Shown here: piece by piece, positions 17,602-26,019 of the stretch | How positions within the stretch are numbered: the stretch's first letter is position 1 | How the letters are laid out: every line of letters begins with the position of its first letter | From: Psychroflexus gondwanensis ACAM 44 | GTDB lineage: Bacteria; Bacteroidota; Bacteroidia; Flavobacteriales; Flavobacteriaceae | NCBI RefSeq assembly: GCF_000355905.1 | Contig: NZ_APLF01000015.1 | Location: 1 to 54,272, forward strand | Direction: 5' to 3' | Length of the DNA stretch: 54,272 nucleotides | Notes under the pieces: generated by a model | Seen by the model: only the letters and a program-made list of their open reading frames with translations | What the model was told of the DNA's origin: nothing | Databases searched by the model: none | Position numbers and translations under genes: made by a program

Positions 17602-17609
17602 TATTTTTG
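17602..17609 (+). promoter_or_regulatory. -7 promoter box (TATTTTTG) of the TPR-ribH transcript
   Basis: Exact TAnnTTTG match. It places the transcription start near 17615, after the possible GTG start at 17577 and just before the ATG at 17631. Confidence 0.55.
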
Positions 17610-17630
17610 CCACCTGAACTAAACACAATT

Positions 17631-18398
17631 ATGGCAACTTATAGAAAAAGAGGTTACAAACCAAAGAATAAGGCTGAACGCGAAAATCAGATCGAAAGTG
17701 AATCGACAACTGCTGAAGTATTTAATACTTTAGATGAAGGCGCTAGTAGTACTGAAGAGTTTTTATCCAAATACCAAAAACCAATCTTTGGGATAATAAT
17801 AACTGTAGCTGTAGTGATATTAGCCATTATTGGGTACCAGAAATTTATTCAAGATCCCAATGAAGTAGAAGCTGCAAATGAGATGAATCAAGCTCAGCAA
17901 TTTTTCGATTCTGCAATTGAAGCTTCAGGAGCAGAACAAGATTCTCTGTTTACTAGATCTTTAAAAGGGGGTAACGGTAAATTTGGATTTGAAGATATTT
18001 CTTCTAATTATAGCGGGACTAAAGCCGGAGAGCTATCCAATTACTACGCAGGGATCTCTCATCTTAATATTGGCAATTATCAAGAGGCCATTGAATATCT
18101 AGACAAATTTAAGGCTGAAGATGAAATTTTGACGCCTCTTGCTAAGGGCTCTATTGGTGACGCGTTCTTGCAACTAGACCAACCAGAAGAGGCATTAGAT
18201 TATTTTGTTGCTGCAGCAAACCTTCGCACCAACGACTTCACAACTCCTAAGTTTTTGATGAAAGCTGCGGTCACCGCCATTAGCCTTAAAGATGGTGAAA
18301 AAGCAGGAAAATACCTTAACCGTATCAAGGATGAATATCCAAACTCTGTTGAAGCTAAAAATGCTGATATTTATCTAGGACAAGCAGAAGCTCTCTAA
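17631..18398 (+). CDS. Membrane-anchored tetratricopeptide repeat protein
   Basis: 255 residues. The basic N-terminus (MATYRKRGYKPKNKAERENQ) is cytoplasmic, followed by one transmembrane helix (about 53-72, IIITVAVVILAIIGYQKFI). TPR-like helices then run from about 80 to 250, including YYAGISHLNIGNYQEAIEYL and KAGKYLNRIKDEYPNSVEAK. The arrangement resembles YfgM/TPR_21-type proteins that act as periplasmic chaperone partners, but that is a resemblance only. The ribH start codon follows its stop by one base, so both are translated from one mRNA. The ATG at 17631 is chosen over the GTG at 17577 because of the promoter box. Confidence 0.85.
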   Translation: MATYRKRGYKPKNKAERENQIESESTTAEVFNTLDEGASSTEEFLSKYQKPIFGIIITVAVVILAIIGYQKFIQDPNEVEAANEMNQAQQFFDSAIEASGAEQDSLFTRSLKGGNGKFGFEDISSNYSGTKAGELSNYYAGISHLNIGNYQEAIEYLDKFKAEDEILTPLAKGSIGDAFLQLDQPEEALDYFVAAANLRTNDFTTPKFLMKAAVTAISLKDGEKAGKYLNRIKDEYPNSVEAKNADIYLGQAEAL

Positions 18399-18399
18399 T

Positions 18400-18906
18400 A
18401 TGGCAACTTCAGAAAAAAATCTTTCTGTTTACAATAAGGAATCCTTACCAAACTGCAAGGACATGAAAATTGGCTTTGTGGTATCGGAGTGGAACGAAGA
18501 TATTACTCAAAATCTTTTTCAAGGGGGATTTGATGCCCTTTTAGATGTTGGAGTTCTCAAAGAAAACATCGTGAGATGGAATGTTCCTGGTAGTTTTGAA
18601 CTTCCTTATGGTTGTAAAAAAATGCAGGAAAGTTTTGATATGCTCGATGCTATTGTTGCTGTGGGAAACGTAATCCAGGGAGAAACCAAGCACTTTGATT
18701 TTGTTTGCCAAGGATTGACCCAAGGGATTATGGATTTGAATCTGAAAAGCGACATTCCCGTCATTTTTTGTGTATTGACAGACAATACGAGAGCTCAATC
18801 TGAAGCTCGATCTGGAGGAGTTCATGGCAATAAAGGTGCTGAAGCCGCTATTGCCGCTATCAAAATGGCTCAACTGAGAAAAGATGCTAAATTTTATAAA
18901 ATTTAG
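18400..18906 (+). CDS. ribH: 6,7-dimethyl-8-ribityllumazine synthase
   Basis: Condenses 5-amino-6-ribitylaminouracil with dihydroxybutanone phosphate, the penultimate step of riboflavin synthesis. The 168-residue protein shows the hallmark motifs: FVVSEWNED at the start, VPGSFELPYGCKK, AVGNVIQGETKHFDFVCQG with the catalytic His, and GVLT-type FCVLTDNTRAQSEARSGG. The length is normal for icosahedral lumazine synthases. No other rib gene is nearby. It is co-transcribed with the TPR protein and ends in a terminator that overlaps its last codons. Confidence 0.96.
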   Translation: MATSEKNLSVYNKESLPNCKDMKIGFVVSEWNEDITQNLFQGGFDALLDVGVLKENIVRWNVPGSFELPYGCKKMQESFDMLDAIVAVGNVIQGETKHFDFVCQGLTQGIMDLNLKSDIPVIFCVLTDNTRAQSEARSGGVHGNKGAEAAIAAIKMAQLRKDAKFYKI

Positions 18907-18920
18907 CGGTTTTACTTTTC
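18886..18920 (+). terminator. Terminator overlapping the end of ribH
   Basis: A perfect 22-bp palindrome GCTAAATTT-TATA-AAATTTAGC covers the last ribH codons and the stop, followed by a T-rich stretch. The stem is AT-rich, so efficiency is uncertain. Confidence 0.6.
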
Positions 18921-18965
18921 ACTTAAATTAAGTTTTTTAAGTCTTAAGAATTCATTGATTTTCTT

Positions 18966-18973
18966 TAATTTTG
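18966..18973 (+). promoter_or_regulatory. -7 promoter box (TAATTTTG) for the small membrane protein and mutL
   Basis: Exact TAnnTTTG match, 17 bases before the ATG at 18991. It suggests that the small protein, mutL and the rhomboid genes form one transcript. Confidence 0.5.
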
Positions 18974-18990
18974 GTGTCTTAGAAAAAAAC

Positions 18991-19284
18991 ATGTTTAAAC
19001 TTAAGTCACTCAAATTAAGAAAAAATTCAAGGTATAATTATACCCCGCGGTATTACAAGGGTAAAGATACGGGTAATCCTTATAAGTTTGATTCAAAGTT
19101 TTCCAAATACAAAGAGACCCACAATTCTATAGACTTTGGTTCTCATTGGGCTGAAGCTCGAGAGAACTCGAGGAATAGAGGAAACAGAGGGGTAAATCGA
19201 ACCGTGATTTTGATAGCCTTAATCCTTACATTCATTTTTTTGTGGATCATAGATTTTGATCTGTCAATTTTTTCTTCCCAGTAA
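18991..19284 (+). CDS. Small basic C-tail-anchored membrane protein, unknown
   Basis: 97 residues. The first 70 are very basic and rich in Tyr, Asn and Arg (MFKLKSLKLRKNSRYNYTPR, then YYKGKDTGNPYKF). One hydrophobic helix near the C-terminus (VILIALILTFIFLWII) would anchor it. Similar short proteins are found beside ribH or mutL in Flavobacteriaceae and are sometimes misnamed after the riboflavin gene; they have no enzyme domain. The ATG at 18991 follows the promoter box, and mutL starts 3 bp after the stop. A nucleic-acid- or membrane-associated role is possible but not supported directly. Confidence 0.75.
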   Translation: MFKLKSLKLRKNSRYNYTPRYYKGKDTGNPYKFDSKFSKYKETHNSIDFGSHWAEARENSRNRGNRGVNRTVILIALILTFIFLWIIDFDLSIFSSQ

Positions 19285-19287
19285 TCC

Positions 19288-21135
19288 ATGAGCAATATTA
19301 TCCAGTTATTACCAGACCATGTTGCGAATCAAATCGCAGCAGGAGAAGTGGTACAACGTCCAGCATCGGTTGTTAAAGAACTTATGGAAAACGCTGTAGA
19401 TGCTAATGCTACTTCAGTGTCTTTAATCATTAAAGAAGGGGGGAAAACACTCATACAAGTTGTAGACAATGGTTTGGGAATGACAGATACTGATGCCCGG
19501 TTATCGTTCGAACGTCACGCCACCTCCAAAATTAAAGCGGCAGAGGATTTATTCCATCTTCATACCAAAGGCTTTAGGGGAGAAGCTTTAGCTTCAATCG
19601 CAGCAGTTGCCCATGTGGATATGAAAACCAAAACAGGAGACGAAGAGGTTGGAACGCATCTTATGATTGAAGGTAGCCATATTACTCAGCAGGAACCTTG
19701 TGTGACCCCAACAGGAACATCTATTTCCGTCAAAAATCTTTTTTTTAATATTCCTGCGCGACGTAACTTTTTAAAATCTGAAAGCGTAGAACATAAACAC
19801 GTCATCGACGAATTTCAAAGGGTTGCACTAGTCCATCCTTCCGTTGCTTTTAAATTTATTCATAACGATAGTGAATTATTTAATTTACCGGCAGCAAATT
19901 TTAGACAGCGTATCGTTGGAGTGATGGGGTCTAAAATGAATGAAAAATTAGTTCCAGTTAAAGAAGAAACCGATTTAATTCAACTTTCTGGTTTTGTAGG
20001 CAAGCCCGAGTTTGCGAAGAAATCGCGTGGAGAACAGTTTTTCTTTGTCAATGATAGATTTATAAAGCATCCTTATTTACACCATGCGGTCTCTAGCGCT
20101 TTTGAAGGTTTATTAAAAGATAAGGCTTATCCGTCCTATTTCCTTTATCTGCAGGTAAATCCAGAGTCCATAGATATAAATATTCATCCTACAAAAACAG
20201 AAGTCAAATTTGATAATGAGCATGCTATTTATTCAATTTTGAGAAGTAGTGTGAAGCATAGTCTTGGTCAATTCAATGTGTCGCCGGTCTTGGACTTCAA
20301 TAAGGATGCAAGTATGGAAACAGACTACGATCAACATAAGTCTGGAGCTAAAATTCCTTCGGTGGTGGTCGATCGGAATTTTAATCCTTTTGAAGCTGAA
20401 CATAAATTTAGCTCAACATTTAAGTCACCATCTTCAAAACACAACACGCCCAATTCTAGTTGGGAAGCACTTTACACCAATCTTGAAGGACAGAATGATG
20501 ATTTATTAAATATCGAGGTAGAAAGCGAACAAGTTTTCAGCTCATTGTTTCAAGGAGAACACACTCAGCATAAATCGTCTGGGACGTTCCAATTTCAAAG
20601 GAAATATATCATTACCTCCACAAAGTCAGAAATGCTTATTATAGATCAACACAGAGCTCATTTCAGAATTTTATACGAAGAGCTTCTTAGAAACATTACA
20701 GCTAAGCCTGCCTTAAGTCAGCAGTTGTTATTTCCATTAAAACTTCAACTGGACACCAACGAGATAAGGGTTTTTAAAACCTTAAAAGAGTCCTTGATCA
20801 ATGCAGGGTTTTCAATTTCGGAACTCGGAGAAGACTTTGTGAAAATCAATGGAATTCCTAATCGTTTACCCGAGAGCGAAACTTCGATTTTACTAGATCA
20901 ACTCTTGTCCGACTTCGAAAGTGATATTCCAGATTCCGGATTTGATCAAACCGATAGGTTAGCCAAATCCTTGGCGCAAAGCATGGCTATAAAAAATGGA
21001 GCGGTCTTGCATAATGAAGAACAAACAGAACTTGTAAATCTGTTATTTTCTTGCAAAGAACCTATGCTAACTCCTTTAAATCGCTTAGTTTTCGTGAAAC
21101 AATCAGCATCAGACTTCGATAAAAAATTTATGTAA
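19288..21135 (+). CDS. mutL: DNA mismatch repair protein MutL (endonuclease motif degenerate)
   Basis: Couples mismatch recognition by MutS to strand removal. The N-terminal GHKL ATPase (about 1-330) is intact: MENAVDANATS, DNGLGMTD, RHATSKI and TKGFRGEALASI, then the transducer domain FVNDRFIKHPYLHHAVSSAF. The C-terminal dimerisation domain (about 425-615) follows an unstructured linker. The nuclease motif DQHA-x2-E-x4-E is degraded to DQHRAHFRILYEE (Asp453 onward), and the downstream metal ligands (ACK- and CPHGRP-type motifs) read AQS and TPLNRL. So this MutL is probably not an endonuclease. Its stop codon abuts the rhomboid start. Confidence 0.95.
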   Translation: MSNIIQLLPDHVANQIAAGEVVQRPASVVKELMENAVDANATSVSLIIKEGGKTLIQVVDNGLGMTDTDARLSFERHATSKIKAAEDLFHLHTKGFRGEALASIAAVAHVDMKTKTGDEEVGTHLMIEGSHITQQEPCVTPTGTSISVKNLFFNIPARRNFLKSESVEHKHVIDEFQRVALVHPSVAFKFIHNDSELFNLPAANFRQRIVGVMGSKMNEKLVPVKEETDLIQLSGFVGKPEFAKKSRGEQFFFVNDRFIKHPYLHHAVSSAFEGLLKDKAYPSYFLYLQVNPESIDINIHPTKTEVKFDNEHAIYSILRSSVKHSLGQFNVSPVLDFNKDASMETDYDQHKSGAKIPSVVVDRNFNPFEAEHKFSSTFKSPSSKHNTPNSSWEALYTNLEGQNDDLLNIEVESEQVFSSLFQGEHTQHKSSGTFQFQRKYIITSTKSEMLIIDQHRAHFRILYEELLRNITAKPALSQQLLFPLKLQLDTNEIRVFKTLKESLINAGFSISELGEDFVKINGIPNRLPESETSILLDQLLSDFESDIPDSGFDQTDRLAKSLAQSMAIKNGAVLHNEEQTELVNLLFSCKEPMLTPLNRLVFVKQSASDFDKKFM

Positions 21136-21888
21136 ATGGGAAGGATTACCGACACTGTAAAAGTCTTATTAATAGCTAATATTTTATTTTTCTTTGGAGC
21201 CAATTATTTAGGTGACTATGCCTATAAAATTTTCGCACTTTGGTTTCCCGAGAATCCAAATTTTGGAATTTGGCAGATCATCACGCATATGTTTATGCAT
21301 GGCAGTTTTTCTCATATTCTTTTTAATATGTTTGCTCTGTATATGTTCGGAAGTTTATTGGAGGAGTACTTAGGCCAGGGTAAATTTATTTTTATTTATT
21401 TTTCAGCAGGACTAGGAGCAGCAGGTCTTCAGATATTATTTAGTTATATTGGATTTAATGAAGCTTACCAAGCCTATATTGAAGCAAATGTAAGTCCAGA
21501 TGAGATTTCTAAAATGTTTGAAAGCGTGAGGGCGACAGGAGAATATAGAGTATATCCGTCTATACCAAAAGAGGTCAGCAATCAGCTTTTTAGTAATTAT
21601 CTGACTCCCATGGTTGGTGCTTCCGGAGCTATTTTTGGAATTTTAGCAGCTTTTGCTGTCGTTTATCCTAACTTACCTTTATTTATAATATTTGTCCCTA
21701 TTCCTATTAAGGCTAAATATTTAATAGGTGGATATTTTTTAATGAATTTGTTTTCTGCTGTTACAGGTGTTACCTTGCTAGGCCCATCCAATACTGCTTA
21801 TTGGGCACATATTGGAGGTGCGGTTATCGGGTTTATTACCATGTGGTACTGGAAAAAGAATTCATTTAATGCTAATAGATGGAACTAA
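21136..21888 (+). CDS. Rhomboid family intramembrane serine protease
   Basis: Cleaves transmembrane substrates within the bilayer. The 250-residue protein has six or seven helices. Helix 2 contains the conserved HMFMHGSFSHILFNMFALYM with the rhomboid His and Asn. The catalytic Ser is in the GASGAIFG loop (VGASGAIFGILAAFA), and the catalytic His is in AHIGGAVIGFI. An unusual soluble insertion of about 50 residues sits between helices 3 and 4. It directly follows mutL and is followed by a second rhomboid gene 1 bp later. Confidence 0.93.
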   Translation: MGRITDTVKVLLIANILFFFGANYLGDYAYKIFALWFPENPNFGIWQIITHMFMHGSFSHILFNMFALYMFGSLLEEYLGQGKFIFIYFSAGLGAAGLQILFSYIGFNEAYQAYIEANVSPDEISKMFESVRATGEYRVYPSIPKEVSNQLFSNYLTPMVGASGAIFGILAAFAVVYPNLPLFIIFVPIPIKAKYLIGGYFLMNLFSAVTGVTLLGPSNTAYWAHIGGAVIGFITMWYWKKNSFNANRWN

Positions 21889-21889
21889 T

Positions 21890-22777
21890 ATGGATTGGAA
21901 GCAAAAATTAAAATATAAGTACAATACAGCCGACACATTAGAAAAACTGATTGGATTGAACGTCCTTTTTTTTATTCTCACACTTGTGTTTGCAACTCTG
22001 GGGTTTTTGTTTAAAATCCCCACTGGTTTTTTCATAGAATGGCTAGTATTTCCTAAAGATCTTCTAGAATATGCTTACAAGCCCTGGACGATAATAACTT
22101 ATGCCTTCATGCACTCGGGAATATTTCATATTTTATCTAATATGTTGATTCTGTATTTTTCTGGTAAATTTTTCCTCGCCTATTTTTCAGGTAAGCGAAT
22201 GCTGAATCTCTATTTCTTAGGAGCAATTTGTGGAGCTCTAGTATACGCCTTAAGTTATAACCTCTTACCAGCCTTTAGCGGTACTGGGCGTTCTTACCTT
22301 ATCGGTGCTTCTGCATCGGTTATGGCTACGCTTGTAGCAACAGCAACTCAAGCTCCCAACTTACAAGTGCGACTTTTTTTTCTGGGAAATTTGAAATTGT
22401 GGTGGATAGCCGCTTTTTTAGTAGTTTTAGACGTAGTTCAGATCCCTTTATCAAACCCAGGAGGGCATCTAGCCCATTTAGGTGGAGCTTTTATTGGATA
22501 TCTTTATATCGTTCAACTCAAAAAAGGTAATGATATAGGAGCCTGGTTGCAAGGCATAACAGACTGGTTCGCAGAATTGCTTGAGCCCAGATCTAGAAAG
22601 AGCAACATGAAAACGGTTCATAAAACATCTGCAAAGAAATCTGATAAAAATTCTTCTAACCGTTCAGAAAAGCAAATTAAAATTGATAAAATTCTTGATA
22701 AAATAAGCAAAAGCGGCTACGATAGTCTCTCTAAAGAAGAGAAAGATTTTCTATTTAAAGCTGGTAAAGACATGTAA
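21890..22777 (+). CDS. Second rhomboid family protease with DUF6576-like tail
   Basis: 295 residues, adjacent paralogue of the preceding gene. The rhomboid core has HSGIFHILSNMLILYFSGKF, the catalytic GASASVMATL (Ser in G-A-S-A-S) and AHLGGAFIGYL with the catalytic His. The tail after residue 235 is cytoplasmic and basic (KKSDKNSSNRSEKQIK), ending in a short KIDKILDKISKSGYDSLSKE helical motif of the DUF6576 type. The frame is open from 21812, but the ATG at 21890 is preferred because it falls 1 bp after the first rhomboid's stop and begins a proper cytoplasmic N-terminus. Confidence 0.92.
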   Translation: MDWKQKLKYKYNTADTLEKLIGLNVLFFILTLVFATLGFLFKIPTGFFIEWLVFPKDLLEYAYKPWTIITYAFMHSGIFHILSNMLILYFSGKFFLAYFSGKRMLNLYFLGAICGALVYALSYNLLPAFSGTGRSYLIGASASVMATLVATATQAPNLQVRLFFLGNLKLWWIAAFLVVLDVVQIPLSNPGGHLAHLGGAFIGYLYIVQLKKGNDIGAWLQGITDWFAELLEPRSRKSNMKTVHKTSAKKSDKNSSNRSEKQIKIDKILDKISKSGYDSLSKEEKDFLFKAGKDM

Positions 22778-22782
22778 TTGTC

Positions 22783-23814
22783 ATGAAGTCACAACTCAGT
22801 TTTTTTCAAAAGGTAGGTTTTGCTTTAAATGTATTTTTTGCAATCTGTCTGCTTGTAGCTTACATTCTCCCTTTTGTACCCCCAAAATTCTCAGCTTTTT
22901 TATCCATTTTGAATTTGGGCTTGCCCGTATTTATACTCATCAATATTTGCTTTGCACTATATTGGTTAATAAAACTCAAACTGCACTTTCTTGTTTCGGC
23001 CTTACTAGTTTTAGGAGGCTACTCGTATTTCAGTAAAATTATTGTTTTTAATGATAAGCCTCCGGAAGAGATTGCGAATTCTCTGAAAGTTATGAGTTAT
23101 AATGTCAGGCTTTTTAACTACTACAACTGGATTGAAAATACTGAGGTTGGAAAAAAAATTTCCGATTTTATAAAAGTTGAGACTCCAGATATTGTTGCTT
23201 TTCAAGATTATTACAAAGCAAATGATTTAGATATGAGTTCTTATCCTTATGTGTTTGAAAAGTATAAATCCAAGTCTTCAAATGTTGGGATTGCTATTTA
23301 TAGCAAGTATAAAATCATCCATAAAGGTTCTGTAGATTTCCCAAATACCCACAATAATGCTATTTATGCAGACATTGTTGTGAAAAAGGATACGCTTCGG
23401 GTGTATGCTGTTCATTTAGAGTCCTTAAAGATTATTTCCGATGTCCAAGAACTGCGAAAAGAAGACCGCCAGCAATTAATTAATAGAGTAGGGAAGTCCT
23501 TTGTGAAGCAACAGGAACAAGTAAATTTGCTATCGAAAAGCTTTTCTTCTACCAGCCTACCAAAAATTGTTTGTATGGATATGAACAACACCCCCTTTTC
23601 TTACGTGGCTAGTCAGTTATTGAAACACAATTTAAAAGATGCTTTTGAGGAGTCTGGGTATGGGTTAGGAAAAACTTTCGATTTCGATTTTTTGCCTCTT
23701 CGTATAGATGTTATTTTTAATGAGAAGAGTCTGCACACTACTAGCTTTAAAAATTACAGTATAAAGCTTTCAGACCATTATCCAATAATGGCGAGCTTTA
23801 AGATTTCTGAATAA
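22783..23814 (+). CDS. Endonuclease/exonuclease/phosphatase (EEP) family membrane protein
   Basis: 343 residues. Three N-terminal membrane helices (about 10-90) precede a DNase I-like EEP domain (about 95-343). Its catalytic pattern is visible: SYNVRLFN, IVAFQDYY (Glu replaced by Gln-Asp here), VCMDMNNTPFS and the terminal SDHYPIMASF. Such proteins are predicted phosphodiesterases or phospholipase-like enzymes acting at the membrane; no substrate is assigned. It lies 5 bp after the second rhomboid and overlaps the convergent WbqC gene by 17 bp. Confidence 0.88.
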   Translation: MKSQLSFFQKVGFALNVFFAICLLVAYILPFVPPKFSAFLSILNLGLPVFILINICFALYWLIKLKLHFLVSALLVLGGYSYFSKIIVFNDKPPEEIANSLKVMSYNVRLFNYYNWIENTEVGKKISDFIKVETPDIVAFQDYYKANDLDMSSYPYVFEKYKSKSSNVGIAIYSKYKIIHKGSVDFPNTHNNAIYADIVVKKDTLRVYAVHLESLKIISDVQELRKEDRQQLINRVGKSFVKQQEQVNLLSKSFSSTSLPKIVCMDMNNTPFSYVASQLLKHNLKDAFEESGYGLGKTFDFDFLPLRIDVIFNEKSLHTTSFKNYSIKLSDHYPIMASFKISE

Positions 23815-24436
23815 GCGTTTGTGAGTCTAGATATCCCAAGGCTGAAGGACCTGTATTGAATAATAAATCCAATATGCTCAAATTTGAGATATAGCCGTAT
23901 TTAGCTTGAAAAACTTGAATGTACTCTTCAAGATTTACTGCTGATTTTCGCTTTGAGTTGACTAAATGTCTTTTGTCATTATAATCTTCTGGTTTTAGTT
24001 TAAATTCTTCAGTAATTTCAAAACTAAAATCCAGCTGTAAGCATTCAAAAATAATTTTTGTTGCCATCAAATTGAAGTCCATTAAGAAGTTAGCCTTTTT
24101 TTCAAATAAAGGCGCAAACTCATCTTCATAAAATTCAAAAAAAGGAGAAGTTCTATAGGCTGCTTCCAAAGATTTCCAGTGAAGGCGTTGCCATTTGAAG
24201 GCATTTTCTATCCGAATGTCTTTATACTTTTGGTGTTGATCTGTCTTGTTTTCCCTGTGTTTTATGGGGATATTTAACAAGAGTTTCCCATTGGCCCCAT
24301 AGATGTATTGTCGTGTTCTATAGGTCTGTTTTTGATAATTGTCTTCCTTTTCGAAAACGAATGAGTCTGCTTGCGCAATGCAGGCATACATGTCGATAGG
24401 ACCAAAGTAGCAAGGATGAAGTAGGATAGGTTTCAA
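23798..24436 (-). CDS. WbqC family protein
   Basis: 212 residues, WbqC family (PF08889). The start MKPILLHPCYFGPIDMYACI and the following QADSFVFEKEDNYQKQTYRT are typical, as is LNIPIKH and FKWQRLHWKSLEAAYRTSPF. The family is found in polysaccharide gene clusters and in this conserved Flavobacteriaceae neighbourhood with lepB and dapB. Biochemical function is unknown. It is the last gene of the parAB-DUF5683-dapB-lepB group, 3 bp after lepB. Confidence 0.9.
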   Translation of the reverse strand: MKPILLHPCYFGPIDMYACIAQADSFVFEKEDNYQKQTYRTRQYIYGANGKLLLNIPIKHRENKTDQHQKYKDIRIENAFKWQRLHWKSLEAAYRTSPFFEFYEDEFAPLFEKKANFLMDFNLMATKIIFECLQLDFSFEITEEFKLKPEDYNDKRHLVNSKRKSAVNLEEYIQVFQAKYGYISNLSILDLLFNTGPSALGYLDSQTLIQKS

Positions 24437-24439
24437 CTC

Positions 24440-26014
24440 TTATTTTTTCTTTTTGATAAAGTAATTATACCCTATTATTAAAACAATACCAATAAGGAAG
24501 TACACAAGGTAGGAAGTGGGTTTTCCTTCGCCACCTACAGTTGTAAATAGACGTTCCCATCTTACTTTGTCAACCAAATTACTTGCATTACCGTCTAGAC
24601 TCATCCAGATAAAAACTGGCTTGCCAACCACATGATTTTGGGGTACATATCCCCAATATCTACTGTCTTCACTATTATGGCGATTATCTCCCATCATCCA
24701 ATAGTAATCTTGTTTAAAGGTATATTCATCTACAGGATTTCCATTGAGATAAACTTGAGAGCCTCTTACCTCCAATTTCTGATCGATTCCCATTTCTTCT
24801 CCTTCATAAACTTCAATGACTCTTCTGTATAAAGAAAAACTTTCTAAATCCAGTTGTACTGTTTGTCCAGATTCAGGAATATAAATGGGGCCAAAGTTGT
24901 CTCTATTCCAATCTACTTTTCCGTTGTTTGGAAAAATACCAGCATCAGCTTTTCCTTTCGGGGAAATAATGCGTTGAACCGTTTTTACATTGGGATGATT
25001 TTCAAATTTTGCTAAATTATCTTCTGTAATCGCATTAACTTGATACAGATCTCTCTCTCTGTCAATCCATTGCAGCCCATCTGTGATCCCGTATATTTCG
25101 ACCAGACTTCTCATGTTGAAGCCTTGACCTTTACCTTGTACTAAATATGAATATTGCGGTTTAGCTCTTTCTGAAAGTTGTAAAGGGGTATTATTAACCA
25201 AGATTTTACCATCTACAATTTCTAGTGAATCTCCAGCGACACCCACAGCTCTCTTTACGTAGTTGGACTTCTTGTCTATAGGTTTGTCGTAATGTTTACC
25301 AGAATTGTCCCTAAACATTCTCACAGTATCTACAGGCCAGTTGAATACTACAATATCGTTGCGCTGAACAGTTTGAAAACCTGGCAATCTCATATATGGT
25401 AATTGGGGCTCTTTTGTATATGATTTTACACCAGCCAAAGGTATAGTATCGTGAACCATAGGAAACGAAATCGCTGTCTGTGGAACTCTTGCTCCATAAT
25501 GGAATTTACTGACAAACAGAAAATCACCAACTAACAAAGTTTTTTCTAAGGAGGAGGTTGGTATCGTGAAGGGTTGCATGATATAGGTATGAACTATAGT
25601 TGCAGCCACAATAGCAAAAAGGATTGACCCCACAAAATCACCCGATTTTGACTTCGCCTTTAAACTTCTATCCTCAATGTAGGTATGGGACGTAAAGTAG
25701 TTTATATAATAAGTATAAAGTCCCAGAGTTAAGATCTGAAGAATGGTGTCTGTTGTCGTGTTCTTACCAAAGCTCCTAGCTGTTTCTACCCAAATAACTG
25801 GAAACATAATTAGGTTAACGATAGGAACAAATAGAAGAAAAACCCACCACCATGGTCTATTGATAATTTTGAAAAGCACAATTGCATTGTAAACTGGAAT
25901 AGCAGCTTCCCACCAGTGTCTACCAGCACTTTGGTATAATTTCCAGGTGCCAAAAAAGTGTAGGACTTGTATAAATAGAATAAAAAGTAATAAATCGAAA
26001 AATGACATAATCAA
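24440..26014 (-). CDS. lepB: Signal peptidase I with N-terminal DUF5684 domain
   Basis: Removes signal peptides from exported proteins. The 524-residue protein is about twice the usual length. An N-terminal hydrophobic DUF5684-like region (about 1-110, YQSAGRHWWEAAIPVYNAIV) is fused to the S26 peptidase. The catalytic Ser155 (PFTIPTSSLEKTLL) and Lys254 (NYVKRAVGVAGDS) form the dyad. A long insertion of about 160 residues, typical of Bacteroidota, precedes the final motif MMGDNRHNSEDSRYWG. A last C-terminal helix (YLVYFLIGIVLIIGYNYFI) is present. dapB ends 5 bp upstream. Confidence 0.94.
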   Translation of the reverse strand: MIMSFFDLLLFILFIQVLHFFGTWKLYQSAGRHWWEAAIPVYNAIVLFKIINRPWWWVFLLFVPIVNLIMFPVIWVETARSFGKNTTTDTILQILTLGLYTYYINYFTSHTYIEDRSLKAKSKSGDFVGSILFAIVAATIVHTYIMQPFTIPTSSLEKTLLVGDFLFVSKFHYGARVPQTAISFPMVHDTIPLAGVKSYTKEPQLPYMRLPGFQTVQRNDIVVFNWPVDTVRMFRDNSGKHYDKPIDKKSNYVKRAVGVAGDSLEIVDGKILVNNTPLQLSERAKPQYSYLVQGKGQGFNMRSLVEIYGITDGLQWIDRERDLYQVNAITEDNLAKFENHPNVKTVQRIISPKGKADAGIFPNNGKVDWNRDNFGPIYIPESGQTVQLDLESFSLYRRVIEVYEGEEMGIDQKLEVRGSQVYLNGNPVDEYTFKQDYYWMMGDNRHNSEDSRYWGYVPQNHVVGKPVFIWMSLDGNASNLVDKVRWERLFTTVGGEGKPTSYLVYFLIGIVLIIGYNYFIKKKK

Positions 26015-26019
26015 TAGCG

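Noticed and set aside
21812-21889. 26-residue N-terminal extension of the second rhomboid
   Set aside because: It lies wholly inside the first rhomboid gene in another frame and adds no conserved sequence.
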